A stretch of 47,904 bases of DNA from Betaproteobacteria bacterium RIFCSPLOWO2_12_FULL_62_58 (GCA_001772005.1 MERI01000238.1:1-47904); one strand, 5' to 3'; counted from the stretch's first letter, positions 40,178 through 47,904 are shown. Notes: generated by a model not told the origin, from the sequence alone. Numbers and translations: made by a program.

Positions 40178-40226
40178 TCGCCCTTTCACGGCGGTACCCG
40201 GGGTTCGAATCCCCGTGGAGACGCCA
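40178..40226 (+). tRNA. Partial tRNA-Glu(TTC), 3' half only
   Basis: Anticodon stem TCGCC/GGCGG (40178-40182 and 40190-40194) encloses loop CTTTCAC with anticodon TTC at 40185-40187. T arm CGGGG-TTCGAAT-CCCCG follows (40199-40215), then acceptor strand TGGAGAC, discriminator G and CCA (to 40226). The anticodon-to-CCA part matches tRNA-Glu closely, but the variable loop is one base short and the sequence 5' of the anticodon stem has no D arm. A GTCTCGA at 40141 could only pair imperfectly. It is read as a 3' tRNA fragment of the sort left at integration sites, not a functional tRNA. Confidence 0.7.
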
Positions 40227-40294
40227 GGAAACAAGGTAGTTGAGGATTGATCGCGGGGCGGTAATCTGCCCCTGTCGCAGAAGAACTGCTCTCT

Positions 40295-40810
40295 TTACTT
40301 AGGCTTCGTCCCGGGCCGCCTGGCCATTTCCTTGATGACCTGGTCGGTGATGTCGATCCTACGGCTGTTGTAGGTCGCCTCTTGCAAGATCAGGTCGAAC
40401 TTGCCAGCCTCGGCAATGGCCTTGATCACGGCATTTGCATGCGCGACCAGTTTGGCGCGTTCCTCATTCTTGCGCACTTCAAAATCCTGCGTGTAACTGA
40501 TGGCCATCCGGTCAGACTGCCTCATCATGGTCTGAACCGTTTGCGCCTTGGCTTCCTGCTCGGAAGGCGGCGTCGTGTTCTGCTCTTTTTCGAGTTGAGC
40601 CTGAGCGGCCGAGATTTGTTTTTGCAGATCCTTAATCTGTTTTTCGCGCGGCGCGAATTCCTTCAGCAGCGCTGCCATTGCCTGCTTGGCCGGGGCTGAT
40701 TCATTCAAAACGCGAGTGCGATCCACGTATCCGATCTTAAGACCTTGCGCAGCGGCGCAAATCGCGCCTAGCATTAGTGCGGTTGCAATAAGGGCGCTGC
40801 GAATGTTCAT
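40295..40810 (-). CDS. OmpH/Skp family periplasmic chaperone
   Basis: 171 residues from the ATG at 40810. Signal peptide ALIATALMLGAICAAAQ, mature start LKIGYVDRTRVLNESAPAK, a long coiled coil with KQIKDLQKQISAAQAQLEKEQ, and a final FDLILQEATYNSRRIDITDQVIKEM typical of Skp. Skp trimers hold outer-membrane proteins on their way to BAM. The usual bamA-skp-lpxD neighbourhood is not here; upstream lies the tRNA scrap and downstream an NAD-dependent reductase, so this may be a paralogue. Confidence 0.85.
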   Translation of the reverse strand: MNIRSALIATALMLGAICAAAQGLKIGYVDRTRVLNESAPAKQAMAALLKEFAPREKQIKDLQKQISAAQAQLEKEQNTTPPSEQEAKAQTVQTMMRQSDRMAISYTQDFEVRKNEERAKLVAHANAVIKAIAEAGKFDLILQEATYNSRRIDITDQVIKEMARRPGTKPK

Positions 40811-41059
40811 GAGCCTGGTTCTGGAGAATGGTGACACGCCGGACATTCCGGTCCGAGTTATTGGAGAGTTTACCGCATAAAATCCGGTTGTGGGTTTCAT
40901 CCGATTCCGCGGACACTTCCGATAGATGGCAGGATGCTATTGATCCTTGCATAATCGACTAACAAATGAATGTCGTCCTCGCGAAGCCTGCCCTCGAATG
41001 CTTTAATCGGGGGGCGGGGACCCATACTGAGCTACCACGAAGCGCGATGCATGGTATGG

Positions 41060-41079
41060 ATTCCCGTTTCCACGGGAAT
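41060..41079. repeat. Short inverted repeat of the ATTCCCG...CGGGAAT type
   Basis: ATTCCCGT and ACGGGAAT form 8-bp arms around a 4-base loop. This resembles the dRS3-like repeats found scattered between genes of beta-proteobacteria (recalled family). It lies in the leader of the reductase gene. Confidence 0.55.
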
Positions 41080-41128
41080 GACATCGACCTGTTACGACTG
41101 TTAGCCAATTATGCAAAGCTCGATAAGT

Positions 41129-42178
41129 ATGGAGCGCAATACCGCACTCATCGCCGGTGCCTCCGGGCTGATTGGACGCCGTATCGCCGATCATCTGATC
41201 GCCGCCGGAAACTGGGACGTCATCGGGCTCGCGCGCCGGCCACCGGCAGCGCAGAACATGCGCTGGATCGCAGTTGATCTCGCTGATATCGAGGATTGCC
41301 GCCGCAGACTGGGCGGGGTGAAGGCGGTGACCCACGTATTCTATGCAGCCCGCTTTGACCACCCCGAGGGCCAGCCGGATCCGGTGGAAATCAACGCCGC
41401 CATGCTGAACAACCTGGTCACCGCGCTGGAGCCGGCAGCCGCGCTGAAACATGTCCACGCGGTGCACGGCAGCAAGTACTACGGCCATCAACTCGGGCCC
41501 GTACCCGTGCCTTTGCGCGAGGACAGCCCGCGTGCCCGCGGGCGGAATTATTATTTTGAGCAGGAGGATTTCCTGTGCGCGCGCAGCCGTGGCCAAGCGT
41601 GGAGTTATTCGGCGTCACGCCCGCACGCGTTTTGCGATCCCGCCATCGATCATCCCCGCTCCATCGGGCTGGTTACCGCGGTCTTCGCGGCAATTCAGCG
41701 TGAGCTTGGTCTGCCATTTTATTTTCCAGGAAGCGCTGCGGCCTATCAGGCTCACACCCAATTCACCGATCTCGCACTGCTCGCCCGGGCGGCGGCGTGG
41801 ATGGCAACCGAGCCGCGTTGTGCCAACCAGGCGTTCAACGTGGTCAACGGCGATTATCCACGCTGGTCGGAACTGTGGCCCCGATTCGCGTCCTGGTTTG
41901 GCCTGGAGGCCGGCGTTCCGCGCAATTTGAGTCTCGTTGAGTACATGGCGGATAAGGGCCCGGTGTGGGACAGGATCATCGTAAAGCATGGATTGCGTCG
42001 AACCCGCCTCGATACCCTGGTCTTGTGGGCGTATGGCGATTACCAGCTTCGTCCGGAATGGGACATAATGTCCTCAATGGCGAAGGCGCGCGCGTTGGGC
42101 TTTGAGGAAAGCATCGATTCGAGCGCGATGTTTATCCGGCAGTTCCAAAACTATCGCATCGGGAAAATCATTCCTTGA
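41129..42178 (+). CDS. PRISE-type NAD(P)-dependent reductase/epimerase
   Basis: 349 residues from the ATG at 41129; an ATG at 41111 adds six. Extended short-chain dehydrogenase fold with ALIAGASGLIGRRIADHL at the start, VTHVFYAARFDHPEGQPD and VHGSKYYGHQLG, then the tyrosine motif RNYYFEQEDFL. These features mark the progesterone 5-beta-reductase/iridoid synthase-like (PRISE) group, which reduces enones with NADPH; bacterial members have mostly unknown substrates. It is followed by a small hairpin and a 51-residue membrane protein gene. Confidence 0.82.
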   Translation: MERNTALIAGASGLIGRRIADHLIAAGNWDVIGLARRPPAAQNMRWIAVDLADIEDCRRRLGGVKAVTHVFYAARFDHPEGQPDPVEINAAMLNNLVTALEPAAALKHVHAVHGSKYYGHQLGPVPVPLREDSPRARGRNYYFEQEDFLCARSRGQAWSYSASRPHAFCDPAIDHPRSIGLVTAVFAAIQRELGLPFYFPGSAAAYQAHTQFTDLALLARAAAWMATEPRCANQAFNVVNGDYPRWSELWPRFASWFGLEAGVPRNLSLVEYMADKGPVWDRIIVKHGLRRTRLDTLVLWAYGDYQLRPEWDIMSSMAKARALGFEESIDSSAMFIRQFQNYRIGKIIP

Positions 42179-42249
42179 AGGGGGACACGGCCCATTGGGC
42201 GACCCTGATCAAGGAGGTGGGCATCCAGCCCGGGGGATGTTGTTTTAAG

Positions 42250-42265
42250 GCTGGCGTAAGCCAGC
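42250..42265 (+). terminator. Hairpin after PRISE gene
   Basis: GCTGGC and GCCAGC form a 6-bp stem with a GTAA loop, followed by GGTTTG. It lies between the reductase stop and the small membrane protein gene. No long T tract, so termination is uncertain. Confidence 0.35.
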
Positions 42266-42306
42266 GGTTTGACGATCGCAATGACCGACTAATCAAGGAG
42301 TGCGTA

Positions 42307-42462
42307 ATGAGTGAAGAGCCCAAGGCTGAAAAAGACATTAACGCCTTATCGGACAGAAGGTTTTCCGACATGACGCCGGGTGAGAAACTGCGCTTCATCG
42401 GCAAAGCAATCGTCTTCCTGGTCAGCGGAGGCTTCATCTATCCCACCTTGTGGGTCGACTGA
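42307..42462 (+). CDS. Small single-pass membrane protein
   Basis: 51 residues with AAGGAG at 42296-42301. A charged N-terminus (MSEEPKAEKDINALSDRRF) leads to SDMTPGEKLRFIGKAI and one hydrophobic helix, VFLVSGGFIYPTLWVD. Similar small proteins with this C-terminus are common in beta-proteobacteria (recalled) and have no known function. It ends 110 bases before a Bug receptor gene. Confidence 0.65.
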   Translation: MSEEPKAEKDINALSDRRFSDMTPGEKLRFIGKAIVFLVSGGFIYPTLWVD

Positions 42463-42571
42463 GCACACTGCTGCGGCACTGATCGGCAACAGCCGGCGGC
42501 GAATTCCTGCCGGGCTGGGCATCACCGCGCGAATCTGCCGGAGAAAAACAAGGTTGAAGAGGACAATTCGA

Positions 42572-43567
42572 ATGATGGCTGGAAAAACTGTCGCGGCGTG
42601 TACCGCTGCGCTCATCGTCATCACGGCGGTTGCGGATGCCCTGGCTCAGCGCGGGGCGGCGGCAGCGGAGGAGTACCCGACCAAGCCGGTACGCTTCGTG
42701 GTGCCATTTGCGCCTGGCGGCGGCACCGACATCGTTGCCCGCACCGTTGCACAGAAGCTTACTGAAGCCTGGAGGCAGCAAGTGGTTGTCGACAACCGCG
42801 GCGGCGGCGGAACCATCATCGGTACCGAACTGGTGGCGAAATCCGTGCCTGACGGCTACACCCTCCTCTTCGGCACGACCACGCTCGGCATCAACCCGAG
42901 CTTGCGCCGGACGCTGCCGTACGACACGCTGAAGGATCTCGAACCGGTCACGCAAGCCGCATTCCAGGCGTACGTACTGGCTGTTCATCCCGCCGTGCCG
43001 GCGCGGGACGTCAAGGAATTCGTGGCGCTCGCGAAGGCAAAGCCCGGCACGCTCAACTTCGGCTCCCCGGGGCCGGGGAGCGGCAGCCATCTTGCGGGAG
43101 AACTTTTCAAGATGTTGAGCGGCAGCGATATCGTACATGTTCCCTACAAAGGATCGGGCCCGGCCTTATCGGATCTCGTCGGCGGACAGATCCAGTTCAT
43201 ATTCGGCACCATCCTTTCCACGTTCCCCCAGGTGAAAGCCGGCAGGTTGCGCGCGCTCGGCGTGAGCAGCGCGAAGCGTTCGTCGGCGCTGCCCGACGTG
43301 CCCACGATCGCCGAGGCCGGCGTGCCCGGCTACAGTGCGGCGTCGTGGAACGGGGTGTTGACGCCGGCCGGCGTGCCGCGAAGCATCCTCAAGAAACTCA
43401 ATGCCGACATCGTCAAGATCCTGCACAGCGCGGAGGTGCGCGAGCGGCTGGCGGGCGACGGCGGCGAGCCGGTGGGCGGTTCGGCGGAAGAATTCAGGGC
43501 CCTGATCCGCAGCGAGATCGCGAAGTGGGCGAAAGTGATCAAGGCGGCCAACATCCGCGCTGAATAA
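42572..43567 (+). CDS. Bug/TctC family solute receptor
   Basis: 331 residues; GAAGAGG at 42556-42562 precedes two consecutive ATG codons (42572 and 42575). Signal core AACTAALIVITAVADALAQ, then YPTKPVRFVVPFAPGGGTD, VDNRGGGGTIIGTELV, DGYTLLFGT and VHVPYKGSGPALSDLVGG. It converges on the MmgE/PrpD gene on the opposite strand. A periplasmic receptor for a carboxylic acid of unknown identity. Confidence 0.93.
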   Translation: MMAGKTVAACTAALIVITAVADALAQRGAAAAEEYPTKPVRFVVPFAPGGGTDIVARTVAQKLTEAWRQQVVVDNRGGGGTIIGTELVAKSVPDGYTLLFGTTTLGINPSLRRTLPYDTLKDLEPVTQAAFQAYVLAVHPAVPARDVKEFVALAKAKPGTLNFGSPGPGSGSHLAGELFKMLSGSDIVHVPYKGSGPALSDLVGGQIQFIFGTILSTFPQVKAGRLRALGVSSAKRSSALPDVPTIAEAGVPGYSAASWNGVLTPAGVPRSILKKLNADIVKILHSAEVRERLAGDGGEPVGGSAEEFRALIRSEIAKWAKVIKAANIRAE

Positions 43568-43577
43568 GCGCGCCGGC

Positions 43578-44975
43578 TCAGTGCGGTGTCGGTTCGGGCT
43601 GCACCGCTTGACGCGCGTGCACGGGAATAGTCGCGCGCAATAGCTCCCGGATGTCGGGCAGCGTGCGGCAGTTTTGGATAACTGCGAGCAGGCGCCGCGC
43701 ACCCGGTGCGCCGAGCACGCGTCCGGCGCAATCCATGAATTTCTCAACGCGATCCTGCGGCGTCATCGGCCACGCCGGAGAACCGGGCGTCTTGTCAACT
43801 CGCATCTCAAAGCGGCCGCGCGTCGTGTCTATTGCCACGTCGGTGTAGCCGGTCACTCCCGAATACACGCCCTGGTCCTCGATGCGATAGCGCCGGGCTT
43901 TCGCCATCAGCGCACGCACGGCGGGACGCTGCAACATGGCATCGGTAAAGGTTTCCAAAGTCAGCGCTCCGTCGAGCACCGTCGCCGCTGCGACGTATTC
44001 GATGCTGAACTTTCCCTCAAGGCCGGTCGTTGGGTTGAAGCTCACCAGGGCGTTGTCCGCGCCGGGTGGAAAGCCGACAGCGATAGCCGTAACTTCGTCC
44101 GCCTTGATGGCGTGCCGCTTCATGAGCTCGAGCAGCCCACCCACCGCCCGGTGGTTGCAGTAGCAGCACGGCCAGCGCTTCACGTAGATCCCGGGCTCGG
44201 CCATCTCCCAGGGTTGGCCGAGACGTTCGACCAACACCGCCAGGTCCGCGCCATCCTCGCCCCGATAGGTTTCGAGCATGCTGCGCTCGCCGTCGAAAAT
44301 GGACTCGTCCGCGGTGAAACCGTTCTTCGCCATCCACGCCGAGAGCACGGCGCAACGGGCGGCATGACCGGCGTGAAAAGGTTTCGTCATGGTGCCGAAG
44401 TTGCGGATGAGCCCGCTCATCTGGGAGGCCGCGAGACCCCATGCCATTCGCAACTGCGCGGGATCGAGCCTCCACAACCGGGCCGCGGCTGCGGTCGAGG
44501 AAAACACTCCAATCGTTGCGGTGGTATGCCAACCGCGCAGGTAGTGCCCGTGGCCAACCGCGCGCCCAAGCTTGCCCGCGACTTCGAGACCCAGCGCGTA
44601 AGCGGCAAGGACCTCGGCGCCCGAGGCGCCGGCGACTTCGCCGGCCGCAAGGGCGGCGGGCGCCATCGTTGCGCTGGGATGACCGCGGAGGCTGGGCAGG
44701 CTGTCGTCAAAATCAAGCGCGTGGGCGCAGATGCCGTTGGCAAAGGCGGCTTCCGCAGGCGAGGTGGCAAGGTGCAGGCCCCAGAAGGTGGCTTGGGGCC
44801 TGGCGCCCAACTCGTGCACCCAGCGTGCGGCGATGTCGCCAGCTTGCTCCAGCGTTCCGGCCAACGCCACACCCACCGTGTCGATGAGCGCGTCGCGCGC
44901 GCCCTCGATGACCGCCGATGGAATGTCGGCAGCGCGGGTTTCCGTCACGAATTTTGCGAGGCGCTCAGTGAGCAT
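43578..44975 (-). CDS. MmgE/PrpD family protein
   Basis: 465 residues from the ATG at 44975 (AAGGAG eight bases upstream). Motifs are DTVGVALAG, NGICAHALDFDDSLPSLRGHPS, FGTMTKPFHAGHAARCAVLSAW and YVKRWPCCYCNHRAVGGLLEL. Canonical PrpD subgroup, most like the proteins at 5971 and 30126. Convergent with the Bug receptor gene, 10 bases between stops; the acyl-CoA dehydrogenase gene lies upstream on the same strand. Confidence 0.9.
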   Translation of the reverse strand: MLTERLAKFVTETRAADIPSAVIEGARDALIDTVGVALAGTLEQAGDIAARWVHELGARPQATFWGLHLATSPAEAAFANGICAHALDFDDSLPSLRGHPSATMAPAALAAGEVAGASGAEVLAAYALGLEVAGKLGRAVGHGHYLRGWHTTATIGVFSSTAAAARLWRLDPAQLRMAWGLAASQMSGLIRNFGTMTKPFHAGHAARCAVLSAWMAKNGFTADESIFDGERSMLETYRGEDGADLAVLVERLGQPWEMAEPGIYVKRWPCCYCNHRAVGGLLELMKRHAIKADEVTAIAVGFPPGADNALVSFNPTTGLEGKFSIEYVAAATVLDGALTLETFTDAMLQRPAVRALMAKARRYRIEDQGVYSGVTGYTDVAIDTTRGRFEMRVDKTPGSPAWPMTPQDRVEKFMDCAGRVLGAPGARRLLAVIQNCRTLPDIRELLRATIPVHARQAVQPEPTPH

Positions 44976-45069
44976 CGGAGTTCTCCTTGGCGTGTCTGTC
45001 ATCGAAGTTACCCATCTGGACTATTCTCATCCACTCCAACGACCCAAAAACGCTGTGTGGAAAGGGCTC

Positions 45070-45115
45070 GTGGGAGGGGGCTTGCCCCCGATAATCGCGA
45101 GCAAGCTCGCTCCCA
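45070..45115. repeat. REP-like paired inverted repeat
   Basis: GTGGGAG at 45070-45076 and CTCCCAC at 45109-45115 bound two small hairpins (GGGGGCTTGCCCCC and GCGAGCAAGCTCGC). The arrangement matches repetitive extragenic palindromes widespread in Pseudomonas (recalled). It lies between the PrpD start and the stop of the dehydrogenase. Confidence 0.7.
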
Positions 45116-45133
45116 CCGATGTGAACGATTCGG

Positions 45134-46270
45134 TCAACGGCGGCGCCCCAGCACCCTGCGCGCGATCAGGTTGCGCTGAATCTGGGTGGTGCCGCCGGCG
45201 ATCGCGAATCCGCGCACGTCGCGATACAGACGCTCGATTGGATAGGCGCAGGAGTAGCCGTTCGCGCCGAAGAGTTGCATCGCGTCCGACACGACGGAGA
45301 GCGCGGCTTCGTTGGCGAAGGTTTTCGCAATCGCGGCCTCGGTTTCCGAAGGGAAGCCTGCCGTGGCGTTGACCGCGGCGCGGTAGATCAGGAGCCGGGC
45401 CGCGTCGAGTTTGACGGCCATGTCGGCAATCATCCAGCGCAAGCCCTGAAAATCCGCAAGCCGCTTGCCGAATGCCTCTCGCTGCTGCAGGTATTCGACC
45501 GCCTCGTCGTAGGCGCGCTGCGCGACGCCAAGCGCGATCGCGGCGTTGCAGCAACGGGACAGGCTCATCGACATCAGCGAGGACTGGAAATCGCCGTGCG
45601 TCATGCGGTTGGCCACGGCTACGCGGCAGTCGCGAAACAGCAGCTCTGTCGAGGGACTGCCGCGGTGACCCATCAGGGGCTCGATCTTCCCGATCTCAAG
45701 ACCAGGAGTACCGCGCTCGATAATGAGCAGCCCTTTTTCACTCTTTTCCCGTTCCTTGAAGACGACATCGACCAGAAAAAGGTGCGCAACCGCTCCGCGC
45801 GAAATCCAGCATTTGTTGCCGTTCACGACGTAATGGCCGCCGTCGAGCACCGCGCTCGTGCGGATGCGGTTCGCGTCGGAGCCGGCTTGAGGCTCGCTCA
45901 TCGCGTGGCAAGGCAGGACCCGTCCGGCGGCGATCTCGGGCAGGTACTTCGCCTTGTGCTCGTTGCTGCCCAATTGCGCGATGCGGTTGGCATGCACGTT
46001 GGAGCTGAACACGTACATCGTGGTGCTCACGCACGCCCAGCCGAACTGCTCAAGTACGAGCGCAAGGTCCATGATGCTGCCGCCAGAGCCGCCGTACTCC
46101 GCTGGAATGAGCAACCCGAAGTAGCCCTGCTCGGCGAGCAGCTTGATGTTGTCCCAGGGCACTTCGGCCTTTTGATCCCAGCGCGCCGCGCGGTCCTTGA
46201 ACACTTCGCGCGCAAGCTTCTGCGCTTCGTTGCGCAAAAGTTCCTGTTCCCCGGTCAGTCTGAAATTCAT
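45134..46270 (-). CDS. Acyl-CoA dehydrogenase family protein
   Basis: 378 residues with the full three-domain ACAD fold: FRLTGEQELLRNEAQKLA, MSEPQAGSDANRIRTSA, WISRGAVAHLFLV, REAFGKRLADFQGLRWMIAD and LYRDVRGFAIAGGTTQIQ. The position of the common catalytic Glu, just before GT, is Gly (AGGTTQI), as in ACAD members that place their base on another helix. Substrate unknown. Divergent from the CaiB pair at 46549, so the CoA transferases may supply its acyl-CoA. Confidence 0.92.
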   Translation of the reverse strand: MNFRLTGEQELLRNEAQKLAREVFKDRAARWDQKAEVPWDNIKLLAEQGYFGLLIPAEYGGSGGSIMDLALVLEQFGWACVSTTMYVFSSNVHANRIAQLGSNEHKAKYLPEIAAGRVLPCHAMSEPQAGSDANRIRTSAVLDGGHYVVNGNKCWISRGAVAHLFLVDVVFKEREKSEKGLLIIERGTPGLEIGKIEPLMGHRGSPSTELLFRDCRVAVANRMTHGDFQSSLMSMSLSRCCNAAIALGVAQRAYDEAVEYLQQREAFGKRLADFQGLRWMIADMAVKLDAARLLIYRAAVNATAGFPSETEAAIAKTFANEAALSVVSDAMQLFGANGYSCAYPIERLYRDVRGFAIAGGTTQIQRNLIARRVLGRRR

Positions 46271-46548
46271 CTTCGCGTTGCGGCAGGCGGCGGCCGCCGG
46301 TGAGTCGTCATGTGTCCGTGGTATGGACGAGTTTGTGGACGAGTAGCGCGATTCAGTATACGGCAGCCGGGCCGCGGCTGACTAGAACTTGTCTCAATAA
46401 TAGGAACGTGATGCGTCGTGGCCGGCAGTCGAGCCATGAAATGCGACCATGTCGTGGAACATGCCAACCTTGGGCGGCGCAGGGCGCTATAATCACAGGC
46501 GTCCGCGAGAACCAGAACGAATTCTTCCGCTTCCCGTCCCGACGCACA

Positions 46549-47790
46549 ATGACGACACCATCCGAAGCACCGCAGGCGCTCGCGGGCCTGCGCGTGGTGG
46601 AGCTCGCGGGCCCGATGAGCCAGTACTGCGGCAAGATGTTCGCCGATCTCGGCGCTGAGGTAATCCTTGTCGAACCGCCTGGCGGCGCGCGCGTGCGCGC
46701 GGCCCCGCCTTTCATTGGGGATCGCGCAGGGCCGGACCGCAGTCTCACCTTCTCCTACTTCAATACAAGCAAGCGGGCGATCACGCTCGACCTGACGAAA
46801 ACCGAGGGGCAGTTCCTGTTTCGCCGGCTCGCGCAGACCGCGGACCTCGTGGTCCAAGCTGAGAAGCCCGGCACGCTCGCTGCGTGGGGATGCGGCTACG
46901 ACGCGCTTGCGGCGCTCAAGGCGTCACTCGTGCTGCTCAGCATCACGGCGTTTGGACAAACGGGTCCCTATGCGCAGTACGAGGGTGAGGATCTCATCGG
47001 GCTTGCGAGCGGCGGCTTTCTGTATCTCGGCGGGTATCCCGACGCGCCGCCCACCGGCGCCTTCGGCAACCAGGCTGTTCTTGGCGCGAGCATGTACGGG
47101 GCGGTGGCGGCGATGCTCGCGCTCACCAACGCGGAGCTCACCGGCGAGGGCGATCACGTCGACGTATCGATGCAGGAGTGCATGGTGATGGCGATGGAGA
47201 ACGCGGTCCAGTTTTACGATCTCGAGGGCACGGTGAGGAAGCGCTACGCCGGAGAGCAGCGCTTCGCCGGGACCGGTGTCTTCGAGTGCAGGGACGGTTA
47301 CATTTACATGATGGCGGCGGGTATCGGCGCCAACAAGTTCTGGGGGTTGAGCCTGCAATGGTTGAGCGACGAGAACGTGCCGGGCGTGGAGCGGCTGCAG
47401 GGAGCGCAGTGGACTCACATCGAGTACGTCCGGAGCGATGAGGCGAAGCGCATTTTCGCCGAGGTGTTCGGGCCGTGGGCGAAGACCAGGACCAAGGCCG
47501 AGCTCTACCACGAAGGCCAGCGTCGCCACATTCCGCTGGCGCCGATCAACACGCCCGGGGATATTCTCCAGAGCAGCCAGCTCGATCACCGCCGGTTTTT
47601 TGTGCGCGTGCCGCACCCTTTGTGCGAAGAACCATTGCTGATGCCAGGCGCGCCCTACAAACTCTCGCGGACGCCGTGGCGCATCCGGCATCCGGCGCCG
47701 CGCCTGGGAGAACACAACACCGAAGTTTATGGCGCGCTCGGCCTCGCCGGCGCCGACCTGGAGCACCTGGCGGGGGCAGGAGTGATCTGA
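46549..47790 (+). CDS. CaiB/BaiF family CoA transferase (first of an adjacent pair)
   Basis: 413 residues from the ATG at 46549; the frame is open upstream without homology. Class III CoA-transferase features: LAGLRVVELAGPMSQYCGK, GAEVILVEPPGGARVR, KRAITLDLTKTEG, and the catalytic Asp in YEGEDLIGLASGG, with C-terminus LGEHNTEVYGALGLAGAD. Stop and next start overlap as TGATG, so a second CaiB protein is translated directly after it. Together they mirror the two modules of the fused protein at 22908. Confidence 0.92.
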   Translation: MTTPSEAPQALAGLRVVELAGPMSQYCGKMFADLGAEVILVEPPGGARVRAAPPFIGDRAGPDRSLTFSYFNTSKRAITLDLTKTEGQFLFRRLAQTADLVVQAEKPGTLAAWGCGYDALAALKASLVLLSITAFGQTGPYAQYEGEDLIGLASGGFLYLGGYPDAPPTGAFGNQAVLGASMYGAVAAMLALTNAELTGEGDHVDVSMQECMVMAMENAVQFYDLEGTVRKRYAGEQRFAGTGVFECRDGYIYMMAAGIGANKFWGLSLQWLSDENVPGVERLQGAQWTHIEYVRSDEAKRIFAEVFGPWAKTRTKAELYHEGQRRHIPLAPINTPGDILQSSQLDHRRFFVRVPHPLCEEPLLMPGAPYKLSRTPWRIRHPAPRLGEHNTEVYGALGLAGADLEHLAGAGVI

Positions 47791-47904
47791 TGGCCCGGTT
47801 GCCGCTGTCGGGAATACGCATGACCGACTTCACCTGGATCGGCGCCGGTTCGTACGCCACGAAAATTCTCGCCGACTTCGGCGCCGACGTGATCAAGATC
47901 GAAA
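47790..47904 (+). CDS. CaiB/BaiF family CoA transferase, 5' part cut by window edge
   Basis: The first 38 codons read ARLPLSGIRMTDFTWIGAG then YATKILADFGADVIKIE, the standard N-terminus of a class III CoA transferase. The ATG overlaps the preceding stop by one base. The gene continues beyond the window. Confidence 0.88.
   Translation, partial: MARLPLSGIRMTDFTWIGAGSYATKILADFGADVIKIE

Noticed and set aside
40141-40226. A complete tRNA-Glu including GTCTCGA as the 5' acceptor strand
   Set aside because: It would be ten bases too long, with no D-arm consensus and an acceptor mismatch, so only the 3' half is accepted.
43674-45179. 501-codon plus-strand frame opposite the MmgE/PrpD gene
   Set aside because: Composition and lack of motifs mark it as a shadow of the minus-strand PrpD gene.

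Overview
The window looks like a chromosomal segment of a Burkholderiales-like betaproteobacterium, probably an uncultivated environmental lineage. The reasons are the many Bug/TctC-type periplasmic solute receptors (five genes plus one remnant), a TctA/TctB pair, four MmgE/PrpD-family proteins, several CaiB/BaiF CoA-transferases, GC-rich codon use and beta/gamma-proteobacterial style intergenic repeats. No lineage marker such as a full rRNA is present, so the assignment is an inference.

Layout. (1) 0.1-5.4 kb, plus strand: an aconitase-superfamily small subunit, an isocitrate-lyase/PEP-mutase family protein, a frameshifted Bug receptor, an intact Bug receptor and a serine-dehydratase-alpha-like Fe-S protein. 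(2) 5.4-11.2 kb, plus strand: cupin, MmgE/PrpD, aconitase (AcnA type) and nadC. (3) 11.4-25.1 kb, all minus strand: RidA-like, LeuC-like and LeuD-like, AhpD/CMD-like, TctC-TctA-TctB, an Old Yellow Enzyme relative, a CitE-like lyase, a CaiB-type CoA transferase, two gene remnants, a GntR/FCD regulator and a double-length CaiB protein. (4) 25.3-37.2 kb, mostly plus strand: two crotonases, a formyltransferase-like protein, two MmgE/PrpD proteins (the first on minus), an acyl-CoA dehydrogenase, a 3-hydroxyisobutyrate-dehydrogenase-like protein, a CMD protein, two hotdog (MaoC-like) proteins, an ADP-forming acyl-CoA synthetase and a truncated acyl-CoA carboxylase gene. (5) 37.8-40.9 kb: Bug receptor, ketopantoate-reductase-like protein, then a scrap-filled stretch with a transposase-like start, an HtrA-like fragment and the 3' half of tRNA-Glu(TTC), followed by skp. 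(6) 41.1-47.9 kb: PRISE-type reductase, a 51-residue membrane protein, a Bug receptor, MmgE/PrpD, an acyl-CoA dehydrogenase and two adjacent CaiB genes, the second cut by the window edge.

How the genes fit together. The common theme is capture of organic acids by Bug/TctC receptors, CoA activation (CaiB transferases, ADP-forming ligase), hydration or dehydration (MmgE/PrpD, aconitase family, crotonases, hotdogs), oxidation (acyl-CoA dehydrogenases) and C-C cleavage (CitE-like and ICL/PEPM-like lyases). The exact substrates cannot be read from sequence.

The most useful leads are: a near-identical 33-bp operator-bearing element in two divergent promoters 3.6 kb apart, with a related site upstream of the GntR gene, which outlines a small regulon; a 0.1-5.4 kb cluster whose enzyme families match the dimethylmalate end of bacterial nicotinate fermentation; an internally deleted metallo-hydrolase gene; and a tRNA-Glu 3' fragment lying among gene scraps, as expected for an old integration site.
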